Source: Brachionus rotundiformis
Lineage: Eukaryota; Rotifera; Eurotatoria; Ploima; Brachionidae
DNA length: 64,000 bases
Direction of reading: 5' to 3'
NCBI GenBank assembly: GCA_016802295.1
Contig: JAESIW010000207.1
Span: 2,400,876 to 2,464,875, forward strand
Part shown: in pieces, positions 49,097 to 61,196 of the stretch
Position numbering within the stretch: the first letter of the stretch is position 1
Layout of the letters: each line of letters starts with the position of its first letter
The notes under the pieces: generated by a model
The model's database searches: none
What the model saw: the letters and a program-made list of their open reading frames with translations, nothing else
Told to the model about the DNA's origin: nothing
Made by a program: the position numbers and the translations under genes

Positions 49097-51069
49097 TCAT
49101 TGTAGCAAATGTTCACCACTTTGGATCAAATCGGAATTTTTCCTAATACTGTTGTGCCTAGAAGAGGCGTTTGAATTAGCCTCAGTGGTGGGCAGTGATA
49201 TGTCATTTCTATTGAAGGTTATAGTTGTGGTCAAGTCTCGGATACTGAGTGTTTTTATTCGGGACTTGACGCTTAGCTTGAGCAGTTGTTTTACTTCATT
49301 ATTGAAAAAGCACAGCAATAGGGACACAAAAACACCTTGTAGATTCTCTACGAGCTTACTGAATAGGTTGTAGAGCCCGGCAATGGGGGACGTTTGGCAC
49401 AAAATAACTGGACTCATGAAATAATGAAGTCCAAATAGTGGTACCAAGATAACAGTTGCCTTAAATGTTTTTTTCAATTGATCAATTTCATTTGTTTTTG
49501 ATGTTCTCAAGGCTTTGTATAAAAGCCGAATAATCACTACCAAAAATACCAAGTTTAACTTAAATGACATTTTTAGATCATAAATGTTAAGCTTTTTTTT
49601 CAATAAACAAGCTTACTACTAAAATAGATATGTTTGGTATGACTATTATTTGCTCATAACCGGATCTACTTGCTACCCAACATCTTAATAAATTAAAATT
49701 TACTCTAGTTTGAATGCTTTAGATTACAATTTTTGACATTTTTAATTAAACAAATCTTTTTAAAATTAAAAAATTAATTTTTTTCTTAATAACTGGTTTT
49801 TTCAATAAGATCAAAATCTGCTTTTATAAAATGTCTTTAAATATTAATTTTTAAAGCCTTTAAAATAAATATTTTTATCAAAAATTAGTTTAAATTTCAT
49901 GACCCACTTTCTAAATATTTGATAAAAATATTAAAAAATGTTTATATTTTTAAATAAAAAATTGCATCAACAATATATAGGTGTTCAATTAAGTCAATTA
50001 AATTTATGATTATAAATAATAGATAGAAAATTGGGCCATATTGGATAAAAGATTAAAAATATGGTATTTTAATTACCCATAATTTGCGTAAAATGAAGAA
50101 AATAAGGCGTAAATTGAACACAGAAAGAATGGTACGACCCATCCTATGACATAATACACCTTTAAGCTTGATTGATCCTTGAACACAGCTACCAGAATGA
50201 TAAATAGATAAAAGCTCTCATTGAACATCCAAAAATAGTTTGTAGATCTGGTATAGTGAAGCAGGAGACCAAGCAAGATGCACAAGTAATGGTTGGATGC
50301 CATGATCGAATCTTCAGACTCAAGACTATCTTTGAGTATAAAATAGTTCCATAATATCTGCACAAATGAATGCAAGGCTAATGATATAAAAAAATTCTTG
50401 TGAATCAAAATACGATTTACTTGAAGTTTTCTTAAACAAAAAAATAGAGCTTTTTTTAGATTGGATTTATTTTTGTTGGATAAATTACCTGTATGAAAAA
50501 AAGACAAATAAACCAGATACTAAGAAAATAAAACTCAAAAGATTGGTAACAATATTTAAATTTATTGTCTTGTGTTTGAGTAAAATTGTTGGTTCAACGC
50601 ATTTTGAATAGTCGGCCCATTCATTGCCCTCTAGTCTGAACCAAGTGGCATTATGATTGCACTTAAATTTGGCATGACCCAATACTGTGTGGCAATTGTC
50701 TTCCACTTGATAATCGGGACACTTTACTTGGCTTATTTGACCAGCAGTAGTCGCCCTATGGCACGACCATCCATCCCAGACAGCGTCACATTGGCCATCC
50801 CCATGTACACTCGTTGACAGCACATCTGAGCAGCAACTTTTGGCGGCATCACTGCATTCCTTCCACTTGCTGTATATTAAATCATTGTTTAATTGAGAAC
50901 GCAATTGGTTGTCATCAATTGGTACGGATATGTTGTAAGTGCCAGGCGAAAAAGAATGAAATACATAAACTAGATAATTGAAGCAGTATATTTGAGCGAT
51001 TATGTGAAAATGGTCCATTGGCATTGGCTCATGGTTGGTCATACGGCAAAGCATACTTGGTTCATTCAT
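49097..51069 (-). CDS. Class B (secretin-family) GPCR, hormone receptor type
   Basis: Four exons: 51069-50489, 50430-50077, 49683-49617, 49558-49097, 487 aa with consistent phases. The extracellular part is a hormone-receptor domain with the expected Cys/Trp spacing (CDAVWDGWSCHRA, VKCPDYQ, FKCNHNATWFRLEGNEWADYSKC). TM1 is near NIVTNLLSFIFLVSGLFVFF. The first loop reads VNRILIHKNFFISLALHS. TM3 has NYFWMFNESFYLF, the 67-base exon adds the loop CWVASRSGYEQ, and TM6/7 has the class B signature KATVILVPLFGLHYF and GVFVSLLLCFFNNEVKQLL. Such receptors bind CRF-, calcitonin/DH31- or PDF-like peptides and signal through Gs; I cannot assign the ligand. The start Met is followed by a polar stretch before a weak hydrophobic segment, so signal-peptide and start assignment are less sure. 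Confidence 0.9.
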
Positions 51070-53019
51070 TTTTTAATTCAAAATTTTTTTTCCTAAATTG
51101 AAATTTAATCAACTTAAATAGTTGTTAAAGAGAAAATTAGAGAAATAAATAATGAAAAATTTGTCTAATTAATCAAAATTTTATCTTTTATCTTGAGCTA
51201 AAATTTTGGACACGAATCTTGAGAATAGATAATAAGATCGTGGCTGAAATTGTGTTAATTTATTGAAATAATAATCAAGAGCAATTGGAATTATTAAAAA
51301 AGCGTTTTATTCTAGTTAGAAAAAAAAGGCAATAATTTATTGAATAGAATTTTTATTTTAGATAAAAAGACCGGAACAAGACAAAAGAGTCCAGAAGGGT
51401 TTCGTTTCGTTTTTGGAATTATTAGAATCAAAAACTTGATTATTTAAACTAAAAAAAAATCTATTTTTATTCTATTATGTGACATTTCTGCTCCTTAATC
51501 CCCAAAAGTATATAGAAAACTTTTTATTTTGTTATCATCTGCTAGTTTATACATAACTCAGCAAGCAGCCCGATCTCATGTATCTCAACATGTGAAGATT
51601 TATGCTTGAAAAAATCACTTTAAAATTAATTAACTAGATCAGTCGCATTAGACACAATACTTCTATTTTTAATTCATAAAAATTTTCGAAAACTTGATAA
51701 AAATAAAATGATTATTTAAACAAAGTATTATAGGTAAATAGAAAAAAAAATTATATTTTTAGAATTTATAATTAATAAAATGTTACTAATGATCAATTTT
51801 ATCTATGAGAGAATACCTATCTGTAATTATAAAGAATAAAACTGTCTAATTTATTAGCACTAATTTTTACTAAAAAATATTAATCAAGACTAAATTAGAG
51901 TATTTTTTAAAATTAAAAAAAAACAATATTTAATAAATTTTTATCTAGAAGATTATTCTTAAAAATGAATGTAATCAATTTGTTAAAGGTAAAATAATTT
52001 CCAGGTCTAATCTTTTTTTGCTATTTTCTCTGTAGAAATTAAGGAAATTATTCATTATTTAAAAAATATTTGTAAATATCAATTAAAATTAAGATTTATA
52101 TTCTATTTTAGGAATTTCTTATTATAAGCCTTTTAATAAAAAGTAAGCTTTCAGAGCTTGAAATGACATAAAATTAACTTAAAGAGATTAGAGTTTAATT
52201 TTTGCAAATTAACTCAAGTTTAACAAATAACAAAATCAATATTTATTTTTAGATAAAGTTCTGAAGAGAACCATCTTGAAAATCGACTAGCAGTTTTTAA
52301 ACGCTTGAAACATCTTAAACTAATAAATATATCTTTTAGTAAAATAAATTTATTCTAATTTTAGAATTTCTAATTTAATCAATTTTAAAATAATTTTTGA
52401 TCTAAATAAGAGATTTTTGTGTTATAAAGCTTTTTATTTTTATTTTTAATTCATTTTAATTTCAATTATAAAAATTTGAATTATATCAATTGTTAAAATA
52501 ACCGGATTCAAATTTGGATGGAATTTTTCATTCGAATTGTTGAACACGAAAACCTATCAAAGTGTCTTATCATTATAAGCAGCTAATTGTGTCCTCTTGT
52601 CGTAATGAAACACAATTTAATTAGAATTTTTTTTTAATTAATTAAAATCAGTCAATTAAATCAATTTCAAGAATCAATATTCACTTCCACTGGAGAAAAG
52701 GAAAATTTTTAAAATGAATAATGTTCATATTTTTTTTAAAAATAATTAATTATTTATTGAATTTTAGAAATTATTTATAGAACAATTAATCAATCGATAA
52801 ATCTATCTATCTATTTTTAATTTTTGAGTTAAAAATTTATTCAATTAAAATAACTAACATATGCTTGAAAATTATACTTATTTATTATTTATTAAAATAT
52901 ATTCTCCCATTTTATATTTTTAGTTTGTTGCTATAAAGTAGTTTAATATCTAAATATAATCTTTTAAAATATAAAAATATAACAAAAATTTTAAATAAAA
53001 AAAATATCTGAAAATGTGT
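51070..53019. other. Intergenic AT-rich spacer
   Basis: About 1.95 kb containing the GPCR promoter side and the Kelch gene 3' flank. No gene or repeat was recognised. Confidence 0.5.
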
Positions 53020-54813
53020 TTAATGGTCATTTTCCAAGTTTTTATTCACATGATATTTGTCGAGAAATTCAGCTGGAAATGTTAAATAACACCATTTTGA
53101 GGCCATGGTTCCTGGTATTGGCAATTGAACCAATGGTTCAAATTTTCTGCTCATAAAATCAAAGCTTGACGATGCCAGCTCGTAAAATTCACTCTGTGGT
53201 CCGTCATGCTCTTCTATCAAATATTCAATCCTCGATTCGACTACCCTTGTTGTTGATATGCACTGGTAACTGAGCGAGATTGGTATAGTGGCTATCTCTG
53301 ACCATTGTAGACTTTCTAAATCAAACAACTCGATACATGGTGCTAAGCGAAATTTTTCATCATCACCGGCAAAGAGAATTATTTTCCTGTCCGAATAGAA
53401 GACACTAGGATTAAATCGACAAGTAATGGGTGGTTCACACAAATCAACACAATTGGTATCCAAATCGACCAAATAGGAATGCTGGCATAGGGAATTTTTC
53501 TCAGTTAACTTACCACCAACAATAAATAGCTTTCTTTTCGAATCTTGGTCAAATAAACAAGCACCAGGCCATTTGAGAATTGGCAGAAGCGAACTTTTTA
53601 TATCAGACTGGGTCCATGCATCGTCCTGTATTGAATAGGATTCGAATGGAGAATGGATTGGAAACGTTGCATAAAAATTACCAATATTGCCATATACGCC
53701 ACCAACTGCTATTATACAGTCTTTAGATGTAGTGAGCGTAAAAAATTGTCGTTTCTCTTTCATTGGGGCTATGGATGACCATTGTGCAGTTCTTGGATCG
53801 AATCTGTAGCATTGGTTGCAAGTTTCGCGCTCTTTTTCGCTGTAGCCGCCACACGCATACAAAAAATTGTTGACCACTGCAAATTTTTGACTGAGTATTC
53901 TTGATGTTGCATTAGATTGGCACATATATTGCCAAGACTCGTCGCGACCATTTAACACATACATAGATTCGTTGACACATACCATCATTGATGTATTCCG
54001 AATTTTAGCTCTTGGCGACACACAAGTATATTGATACTTTGGCAACGAGAAAAACTCATAGGCCTCGATTACCAACTCGTTTAATTCAGAATTTGATTGG
54101 AATATTTCATGTCTAGATACATGTTTTATAAAAGTTTCGGCATTTATTGTCAAAAAGCGAACATTTTTTAATAAATTATATAAATTAAAATTTTTGTTTA
54201 ATTGATTATTTTCTATCCATTCAATGCACACCTGAAAAACTTTTATTTCCGGGTAAAGCTTGAGCCTATCACTGGACAAATAAAAGCACATTTGATCAAA
54301 AGTAAGTTTATGGAAAATTTTATTTTGAACCAATTGAGAGAAATTTTTAAATATAAAATTGTCTATTTTTGGCTTTATGAGCTTAAGAGTGTAGAACTCG
54401 GCCAAATTTAAAATGGCTACACAATTTGTAGCGGTCAATATGCTGTAGAGGAACTCTTCGCATAGATTTAAGGCATGTTTTATTTGTAGATGGGACACTG
54501 CTCTGAGTACTTGGTCAATATTGTTTTCGCTTAGGCTCAATTGACCAGTGTAAATGAAATTTATTGCTTGTTCTATGCCTTCAGATGATACACCTTTAAG
54601 TTGGATTGTGTTCTGGCGCGATTCTTGCATGCCACTGCGAAGCATTGCTTCAAAAAAGTCGCTGGTAGCTACCAAAAGAAACTTGTGGACATTGAACAGT
54701 TTTGAATCAACACTTAATTGTAAGTCGGTCAATGGAGGCTCGAGGAAGCGTTGTTCGTCCAGCTTTGCCAGCAAATGCTCTCTAAAATCACTAGATTTTC
54801 TAATATGAGTCAT
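53020..54813 (-). CDS. BTB-BACK-Kelch protein (KLHL type)
   Basis: A single exon of 597 aa. An N-terminal BTB domain (residues about 25-130; LTDLQLSVDSKLFNVHKFLL, SDFFEAMLRSGMQES, FIYTGQLSLSENN) is followed by a BACK domain (about 135-235; NCVAILNLAEFYTLKLIKPKI, EIKVFQVCIEWIENN, VRFLTINAETFIKHV). The C-terminal half is a Kelch propeller (LYACGGYSEKE, CIIAVGGVYGN, KLFIVGGKLTEKN, KIILFAGDDEKF). BTB-Kelch proteins are substrate adaptors for CUL3 ubiquitin ligases. The Kelch repeats are degenerate, with some GG doublets replaced. The gene has no introns, unlike most neighbours, which may reflect an old retroposition, though no remnant is visible. The exact KLHL orthologue is not identified. Confidence 0.9.
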   Translation of the reverse strand: MTHIRKSSDFREHLLAKLDEQRFLEPPLTDLQLSVDSKLFNVHKFLLVATSDFFEAMLRSGMQESRQNTIQLKGVSSEGIEQAINFIYTGQLSLSENNIDQVLRAVSHLQIKHALNLCEEFLYSILTATNCVAILNLAEFYTLKLIKPKIDNFIFKNFSQLVQNKIFHKLTFDQMCFYLSSDRLKLYPEIKVFQVCIEWIENNQLNKNFNLYNLLKNVRFLTINAETFIKHVSRHEIFQSNSELNELVIEAYEFFSLPKYQYTCVSPRAKIRNTSMMVCVNESMYVLNGRDESWQYMCQSNATSRILSQKFAVVNNFLYACGGYSEKERETCNQCYRFDPRTAQWSSIAPMKEKRQFFTLTTSKDCIIAVGGVYGNIGNFYATFPIHSPFESYSIQDDAWTQSDIKSSLLPILKWPGACLFDQDSKRKLFIVGGKLTEKNSLCQHSYLVDLDTNCVDLCEPPITCRFNPSVFYSDRKIILFAGDDEKFRLAPCIELFDLESLQWSEIATIPISLSYQCISTTRVVESRIEYLIEEHDGPQSEFYELASSSFDFMSRKFEPLVQLPIPGTMASKWCYLTFPAEFLDKYHVNKNLENDH

Positions 54814-55731
54814 ATTGTTAATTTTTTATGAAAATTTATTAATTTATTTTAATAAAATATATTTTTATGTCATCTCAATCGATTATTTTTCAAGGATATT
54901 ACCATTAGACAAAAAATAATCGTATTCAGAATTAATATAGATATATTATATTAATGGAATTTAATTTAAAAAAAGTGTAAATTTTGACAATTATTCTATG
55001 AATTTTTTATAAATGATGATAATTTTTTTTTCATCAATATCTAATTGATATTAAGGCAGTTTTGTAGAAAAAAAAATACTAAAAATTCTATATATTGATT
55101 TAATTTAAGCAATTAATTAAAATCATCCTAACAATTTCTTAAGTGGAAGTCTTTTGTTATAAAGACTATCATTTAAGATAAGTAAATCTAAAAATTTTAA
55201 TTTAAAAAATAAACTTTGATCAATTTTCTAAGTGTTATTTTATTAAGATGCTTTTAATTTAAAACTATTAATTATTATGAATAAATTTTGGACTGATTAG
55301 AGCTTTAGCTTCTCTAATCTCTGAAATGAGTTAATGAAGAATAATTATATTTTTAAATAATCATTATTAGTTTTTCTACCAACTGAATAAGCCATCTACC
55401 GAACAACCTCGAGAGGAAAAAATGCCAATGCAGATGGTTTTGGTAACTTAACTACTGGACTGAGTCAGTTTGAAGAAATATTAGCTCATACATCAAATTT
55501 TAATTAAAATTTTTTTAGTTTGTTTTTGTTTTATATTTTAATTTAAAATTAATAAATAAGCTAGCAAATAGTTATATTCATTGATTTTCTATAAATAGAC
55601 AATTAAAAATTGATATAAAAAAAAATTTTCATATTTTTATATTGATTAAAATAAATAAATAAAAAATTTATTAAAGTTTCTAATTGCGATAAAAAATTTA
55701 AAGTACAAAAAAAGTAAATAATTATATAATT
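54814..55731. other. Intergenic spacer with an isolated coding-like fragment
   Basis: About 920 bases. Most is A/T sequence holding the Kelch promoter side. A coding-like terminal exon on the plus strand (55392-55507) is listed separately. Confidence 0.5.
55392..55507 (+). pseudogene. Orphan terminal-exon-like fragment
   Basis: After a plausible acceptor (CTGAATAAG) an open frame of 37 codons runs to TAA. Its end (NADGFGNLTTGLSQFEEIL) has strongly non-random, GC-richer coding character and no poly-Lys/Phe bias. No upstream exon could be joined. It may be the last exon of an undetected short gene, or a remnant of a duplicated gene. Family not recognised. Confidence 0.3.
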
Positions 55732-57327
55732 TTACGCACTTCCAAAGTCTTGCATCCATTTCTCATACTTTTCCAAATCAGCCTTGCACACCGACGGACT
55801 AACTCTTTTCAACACTTCAAGAAAGTCGGTCATTTTGGCTGGAATATTAAGCTCATCTTTGGACAATTTTTGTATATCCTCAATGGTCATGCCTTCAATT
55901 TTTCTCCTCATACCCATCATGGACGCGTCTCTGCACACAGTGGTTATATCAGCACCAGAATAGCCATCCAACTTTTCGGCTATTTCTTCCAATTTAACAT
56001 CCTCGTCCAAAAACACCTCCTTTAGGTTTATGTTGAGCAAAGCCAGCCGGCCAAGAGTATCCGGCAGTGGTATGTAGATTCTTTTCTCCAAACGACGCCT
56101 CAAGGCTTCGTCTATATCCCACGGAAAGTTGGTTGCTCCCAGCACAATGACCATCTTAGACGGGTCCGAGTCAGCGTTCTGGGTTGTCGACACACCTTCC
56201 ATTTGTACCAAAATCTCTGACTTTACTCTCCTACTTGCTTCATGCTCATTGCTGGTGCCTCTCTTAGAGCACACCGAGTCTATTTCATCTATGAAGACAG
56301 TACTTGGCGCGTAAAAATGCGCCATTTCGAACAAAAGCCGCACCAGCTTCTCTGACTCACCGTGGTACTTGGATGTCAAACTAGATGAGCATACATTAAA
56401 AAAAGTTGTCTTGCATTCAGTGGCAACAGCTTTGGCAAGCATTGTTTTGCCAGTACCTGGTGGTCCGACCATTAGAACACCTTTGTATGGTCGTCGAATG
56501 CCGCGGAAATATTCCGGCATTATCATTGGCAAGACGACAGCTTCTTTAAGCAATTTTTTGGCATCATCGCATCCGGCAATGTCGTCCCATTTGACGTTCG
56601 GATTACGCTGAACTATGTCTCTTTCCAGTGCCTCAATCAAATCTTTGTTAACACCAGCTGCTTCGAATTTTTTCTCCTGAACTGCTGGCAATGGGTCTCC
56701 TTGAAACAATTGGTTTGAAGGATTGTTTGTTGGTACCGCTGAACGTCTCTTATTACCACCGATAGAAGGTGGTTTGCCAGCAGGTTTTGACGCTCGATCG
56801 TTTCCAGACACTTGGCGACCTTTGTACGGTTTGGCATTGCTATTGACACCATTTCCAAAAGAATAATTGACTGGTTGGGCCATGTTGGGCCTGTATGGAT
56901 GCTTGTTTAGAGGTGGTGGCGGTGGCCAAACGTCCGGATCGCGTTCCGGCGTCTCGTATGGATCGTTTAGGCCGTAGTGCATCATCGGCGCCATCATGCC
57001 TTGGTTATACATACCGTTTCCATATTTGCCATAAGCTGCTGGTGCTTGCTGTGAAGGAACACTATTTTTGAACACTGTCAGTGAGCTTTGGACCTCTTTG
57101 ACCTGGTCGTGCTCGCTCTCTATCATTTTCCTATACCTTATTAGACTTTGTTTATTAATTTTTAATTTCTGATCCTCATAATTGTTTTGTATTAATTGCT
57201 GAATTTCCAACAAAACACCTTCATAAAATACCAACGAGCCATCATAGTTACCAAATATGGCGCTGCGTCGTGCTTCCTTCAAATGATCGGCCATCTCATT
57301 AAACAATCCATGCTTGCTACTCGTCAT
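55732..57327 (-). CDS. KATNA1: Katanin p60 ATPase-containing subunit A1
   Basis: A single exon of 531 aa. The N-terminal 75 residues (NEMADHLKEARRSAIFGNYDGSLVFYEGVL) form the MIT-like microtubule and p80-interacting domain. A Pro/Asn/Gly-rich linker follows. The AAA+ domain begins at about residue 225 (KDLIEALERDIVQRNPNVKWDDIAG), with Walker A GPPGTGKT at 288-295, pore-loop KYHGESEKLVR, Walker B TVFIDEID at 343-350, sensor GATNFPWDIDEALRRRLEKRIYIPLP and C-terminal Vps4-like helix ending in KYEKWMQDFGS. Katanin severs microtubules with ATP at centrosomes, spindles, neurons and cilia. All ATPase residues are intact. It is about 40 residues longer than human KATNA1, in the linker. Confidence 0.96.
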   Translation of the reverse strand: MTSSKHGLFNEMADHLKEARRSAIFGNYDGSLVFYEGVLLEIQQLIQNNYEDQKLKINKQSLIRYRKMIESEHDQVKEVQSSLTVFKNSVPSQQAPAAYGKYGNGMYNQGMMAPMMHYGLNDPYETPERDPDVWPPPPPLNKHPYRPNMAQPVNYSFGNGVNSNAKPYKGRQVSGNDRASKPAGKPPSIGGNKRRSAVPTNNPSNQLFQGDPLPAVQEKKFEAAGVNKDLIEALERDIVQRNPNVKWDDIAGCDDAKKLLKEAVVLPMIMPEYFRGIRRPYKGVLMVGPPGTGKTMLAKAVATECKTTFFNVCSSSLTSKYHGESEKLVRLLFEMAHFYAPSTVFIDEIDSVCSKRGTSNEHEASRRVKSEILVQMEGVSTTQNADSDPSKMVIVLGATNFPWDIDEALRRRLEKRIYIPLPDTLGRLALLNINLKEVFLDEDVKLEEIAEKLDGYSGADITTVCRDASMMGMRRKIEGMTIEDIQKLSKDELNIPAKMTDFLEVLKRVSPSVCKADLEKYEKWMQDFGSA

Positions 57328-58612
57328 ATCTAAATCTTGATTTTCATTTAAAGTTAATTTTATTCTTTATTTTTTTAAAATAGTTTTCTTTATTTTCCTT
57401 AGTTTCTATAATTTATTCAGAAAATGTATTTAATTATTTCAAGTAAAAAAGAAAAAAATTTATTTATTAATTAGGTACATCTAAACGACAGGCGAATTTT
57501 GTTTCTAGGTCACTATATTAAACACCTAGATAAATTTAAATAAATAAAATATTTTTTTGCCAACAATTGGTCACTAAGAAAAATTTTTGCTTCATTTTTC
57601 ATTTTCATTTATTCAGCACTTCATAGAATAGATAATACTCTCGCTGGTGGTTTAAATTTGAAATAATTAATTAAATATTTGTGACATTAATTGCCAATAG
57701 GTAAACATGCTCTCGGTCAAAAATTCATTTAAAAATATTCAAAATTTAATTTTTTTTTAAATTCTAATTTATTAATTTTTAATGTTTGACACCAAAAACA
57801 TAATGCCAGGTATAAACTTACAAATTAATTAGTTTCCATAGATCAATATGACCACTTAATGGTAGAGACTTAATCTACTGACTATGTTCCAGTGGACTCT
57901 CTTGTTATCATAGCAGATAAAAATTTAATTTAAAACTCAAAATATAAATTAAATAAAAATATTAATCAAGAATTGTACTTAAAAAGATAACATCATCAAA
58001 ATTTAATAAAATATAAAATGAATTAAGTTTTTGTTTTTTAATATGAAAGATTATCTCATCAAGTCCGAGTAAATATTGTTCTAATAAATTATTTAGCTTA
58101 TTAAAATGGTAAAATTTGGCAATTTTAATTATTATTTTTAATTTCTGGCGTAGAATCAGTAATTAATGATTCCAGACTTGATTTAAATTATTTTTTTAAA
58201 AATATACCTGAAAAAAAAATTTAACCAAATTGGGTAGCATTCCAATTAGATAAAAAAATCTAGTTTAATTTTAAATATGATTTTTTTTTATTTTAATTTT
58301 AAGAAAATTTTTTTTTGGAAAAGTAACATACCAAATTAAACATTTAATCAAAGTAAGTTAAATAATTTTTGTCAACATAACCTGCTATTGGCAAAATAAT
58401 AATTTCATTTCAAAATTTTTCATAAATTTTTTTCAATGACTTGAAAATACTTTTATACAAAAGAAATTAATCACAGGTTGACAAATTAAATAAGCTTGAA
58501 TATTTTCAGAATAAATTAAAATATAGAAAAACTAGATATATTTAAAAATTAAAATTTATTTTTATGATACAAAATTAATTCAAGTTAGATTTGTTAGATA
58601 AAAATATATGAT
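57328..58612. other. Intergenic AT-rich spacer
   Basis: About 1.3 kb; katanin promoter side and GEN1 3' flank. No gene, RNA or clear repeat was seen. Confidence 0.5.
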
Positions 58613-60645
58613 CTAGTCAAAAATTTGAGCATTTTGGTAAAAATTTTTCATTCTTTGCGAAAAAGGTATTTCAACAATATCTTCATCACTAGAATTATCG
58701 GATAATAATTTTTTAGTCACAATTTTATTTTCTTTATCATTAGGAGATAATTTTTTCTTTTTGCTTGTTTTGGACACATCTTTTTTTGTCGATTCCATAC
58801 TTAAACAATTGAATGACTTAAGCAGCACGTTTATATCGATATCCTCAATAACTTCTGGCGTTTTTGATTCCATTTCTTCGCATTCACTATCTGTGTCCAA
58901 GACAATAATTTTATAATTTTGTCTTGCTTTTTTATCTGGACTTTTGACTCTTTTTTCCATAAATTTTTTGCTCTCACAATTTTCATATAACTCCATAATA
59001 CTGTTTCCCATTTCCTCGTCAAAAACATCATTTTCTTCGCGCTTTTTTGCCTTGTTTTTGTCTTAATTAAAATATAGCTTTTTTTATACTAAATATTAAT
59101 AAAAGATAAAAAAAATACTCTTTTTATTAATTTTATTTTTTTTATTTGCATCTTTTTTATTTTCTAAAACTTTTTGACTGTCAACCTTTTCATACAATTC
59201 CATTATACTATTGCCCATTTCGTCATCAAACACATCTTGGACATTTTTAAGGTCATTTTTCTTTTTACCTTAATATTTTTCAAAATTTCAAAATTCAAAT
59301 AAATATTCAAAAAATACTTCTTTTATTTTTTTTGTTTTCAATTTCTTGATTAAAATTTTTAACAAGACTAGGATAAAATTTTTCGAATAGATCCATCTTT
59401 TCATAAGTTACATATTCATTCAAATCGCTGAGATCTTTGTCATCTGGATGGTGCATTTTGGACCAGATAACTTCATAATAATCAAAAAAAGCACGCCTCT
59501 TTTTCTTGTTTATTCTAATTGGTACCAGAGACTGGTTGGTACGGTTCTCATACTCGTACATAATTATCAATGGAATTACTTTTTCGGCAGAATACTCATA
59601 AGGCCATGCTTGCTTAACATCATTGAATAATTGAATGGACATGAGACTTGGTCGATTCCACTCAATGCTTAGATATTTTTCCTTGCTTAATAGAATTTCA
59701 CTCATTTTGGAAAATTCGACAAATTCTTTAATTATTTTTTCATTTGGAAAATTGGACCCTGATGAATAGACCAGTTTTTTTATTTTTTCTTCATATTTTG
59801 TTGCTTGGGAAGACATGGATTGGTTACGTGACCAAAATCTGATCCGATCGAGGATATTTGTCTCATTCTGTTGTTTCATCTCACTAAGAAATTTGCATGC
59901 CATTTCTTTGCCAACGCCAGGTATGCCTTTGGGATCATAATCACAGCCCAACAAAAGTGCCAGTGTAATCAGCATCTCACGGCTATATCCAAGTTCTTCT
60001 TGGATATCACTCATTCGGTATTCTTCGATGGTGCAGCTGGATTTGTTATCCAAAGAGAAGTTTTTGTAGACAGTCTTTGCCCCATACAAAAATACATCAC
60101 TGTCTTCGGTGATCACTCCATCACAGCGACCAATTCGGTTCAAATAGGCACAGGCTTTTTCAGCCTCACCACAAGGACTGCGAATAACTGTAATTCCCAA
60201 ATATTTTAAAAGTTCACAGCACTTATTTCTAACTTAATCAAAATTTTAAGAGATAAAAAAATTTTAAATTCACTTCATTAGCTACAGAGTCGTATCTGGA
60301 CCGCTTTTGTATTGGTCTAGTCGACTGGCTACTTTGGGACTGAGAGAAATTTTCACCAGCAAAGCGAGCTTGGTTTCTTTTTCTCATAGTTTCCTGCTTG
60401 AGGTCAATTACATCACCTTCGCGCACAAATATCAGTTTACAGTTCAGCTCAAGGAGATATTTACAACGAAAAAATAGAGCTCGAAGATATGGTTTGGAAT
60501 TGCCTTGGCTAAATGACTTGGTTTGGACAGAGTTCTCACATATCCAAATGGATAAATCTACTGCTAGAGTTTTATTCCTTAGCTCATTCAGGTCTATATG
60601 GTTGCAGCAAGAAGATAAAATTTTCCATAAATTAAGAACGCCCAT
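58613..60645 (-). CDS. GEN1: GEN1-type Holliday-junction resolvase (XPG/FEN family)
   Basis: Four exons: 60645-60274, 60221-59318, 59268-59119, 59061-58613, 624 aa. It begins MGVLNLWKIL, with an XPG-N domain (LAVDLSIWICENS, LIFVREGDVIDLKQETMRKRNQARF). The XPG-I domain keeps the catalytic acids (GEAEKACAYLN, GVITEDSDVFLYGAKTVYKNF, LLGCDYDPKGIPGVGKEMA with the H2TH region). A chromodomain-like strand (LVPIRINKKKRRAFFDYYEVIW) follows, as in GEN1. The N-terminus, WNRPSLMSIQLFNDVKQAWPYEYSAEKVIPL and chromodomain together distinguish it from FEN1 and EXO1. It should cut Holliday junctions in recombination repair, in the nucleus. Exon 2 uses the third in-phase acceptor, the only canonical GT-AG join without a stop. 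The lysine-rich tail contains a duplicated motif encoded by exons 3 and 4. Confidence 0.93.
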
Positions 60646-61196
60646 TTTTAAAATTTAAAATTTTTTAAAATTCATAATTTTTTTGTTTAAATAAATTCCA
60701 TAATTAATGGAGTATGGATGAACTATACTAGTCCGAGTGGTAACAAGTTAAGATTTTTATAATTTGGTAATTTTATGTTTTTAAGCATTTAAATTGTTAA
60801 TTACATGATTAAATAATTAAGTAAATGCTTTTTTTTAAAACAAATATTAAATAATTTGATCGACTTTTTTTCCACAAAAAAGTCATTGAATATAAAAATT
60901 TGACAGTAAAATTTTTTTATTTTTCATTATTGTTTGTTTGAATAAAAAATAATCAAAACTCAAACAATATTAATATAATCTATAGTCTTTTCTTTATTTG
61001 ATTTTTTAAATATTTTTTTCTGAATTTTAAAAAGGCTAAACCAAACTGCTGCCACATTTTAATTACTGTATAAAACGAATTAATTAAATCTTTAATTTCT
61101 AAAAATTTTAAATGTATAAAATGCTTAAATAATTGAAAAGAGATTGGTAAAAATATTTATTAAATAAATTTTTAGAAATATTTATGATTAAATAAG
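60646..61196. other. Intergenic AT-rich spacer
   Basis: About 550 bases between divergent genes, holding both promoters. No clear element was seen. Confidence 0.45.

Noticed and set aside
50431..50488. Shorter 39-base intron in the class B GPCR
   Set aside because: The AAAAAAAG acceptor shifts the frame; the next TTTAAG keeps phase and yields the expected loop sequence.
60222..60273. Use of the nearest acceptor (TTAAG at about 60237) for GEN1 exon 2
   Set aside because: Phase 0 from that acceptor meets a stop within nine codons. The acceptor at 60222 restores the conserved CCELLKYLG frame.
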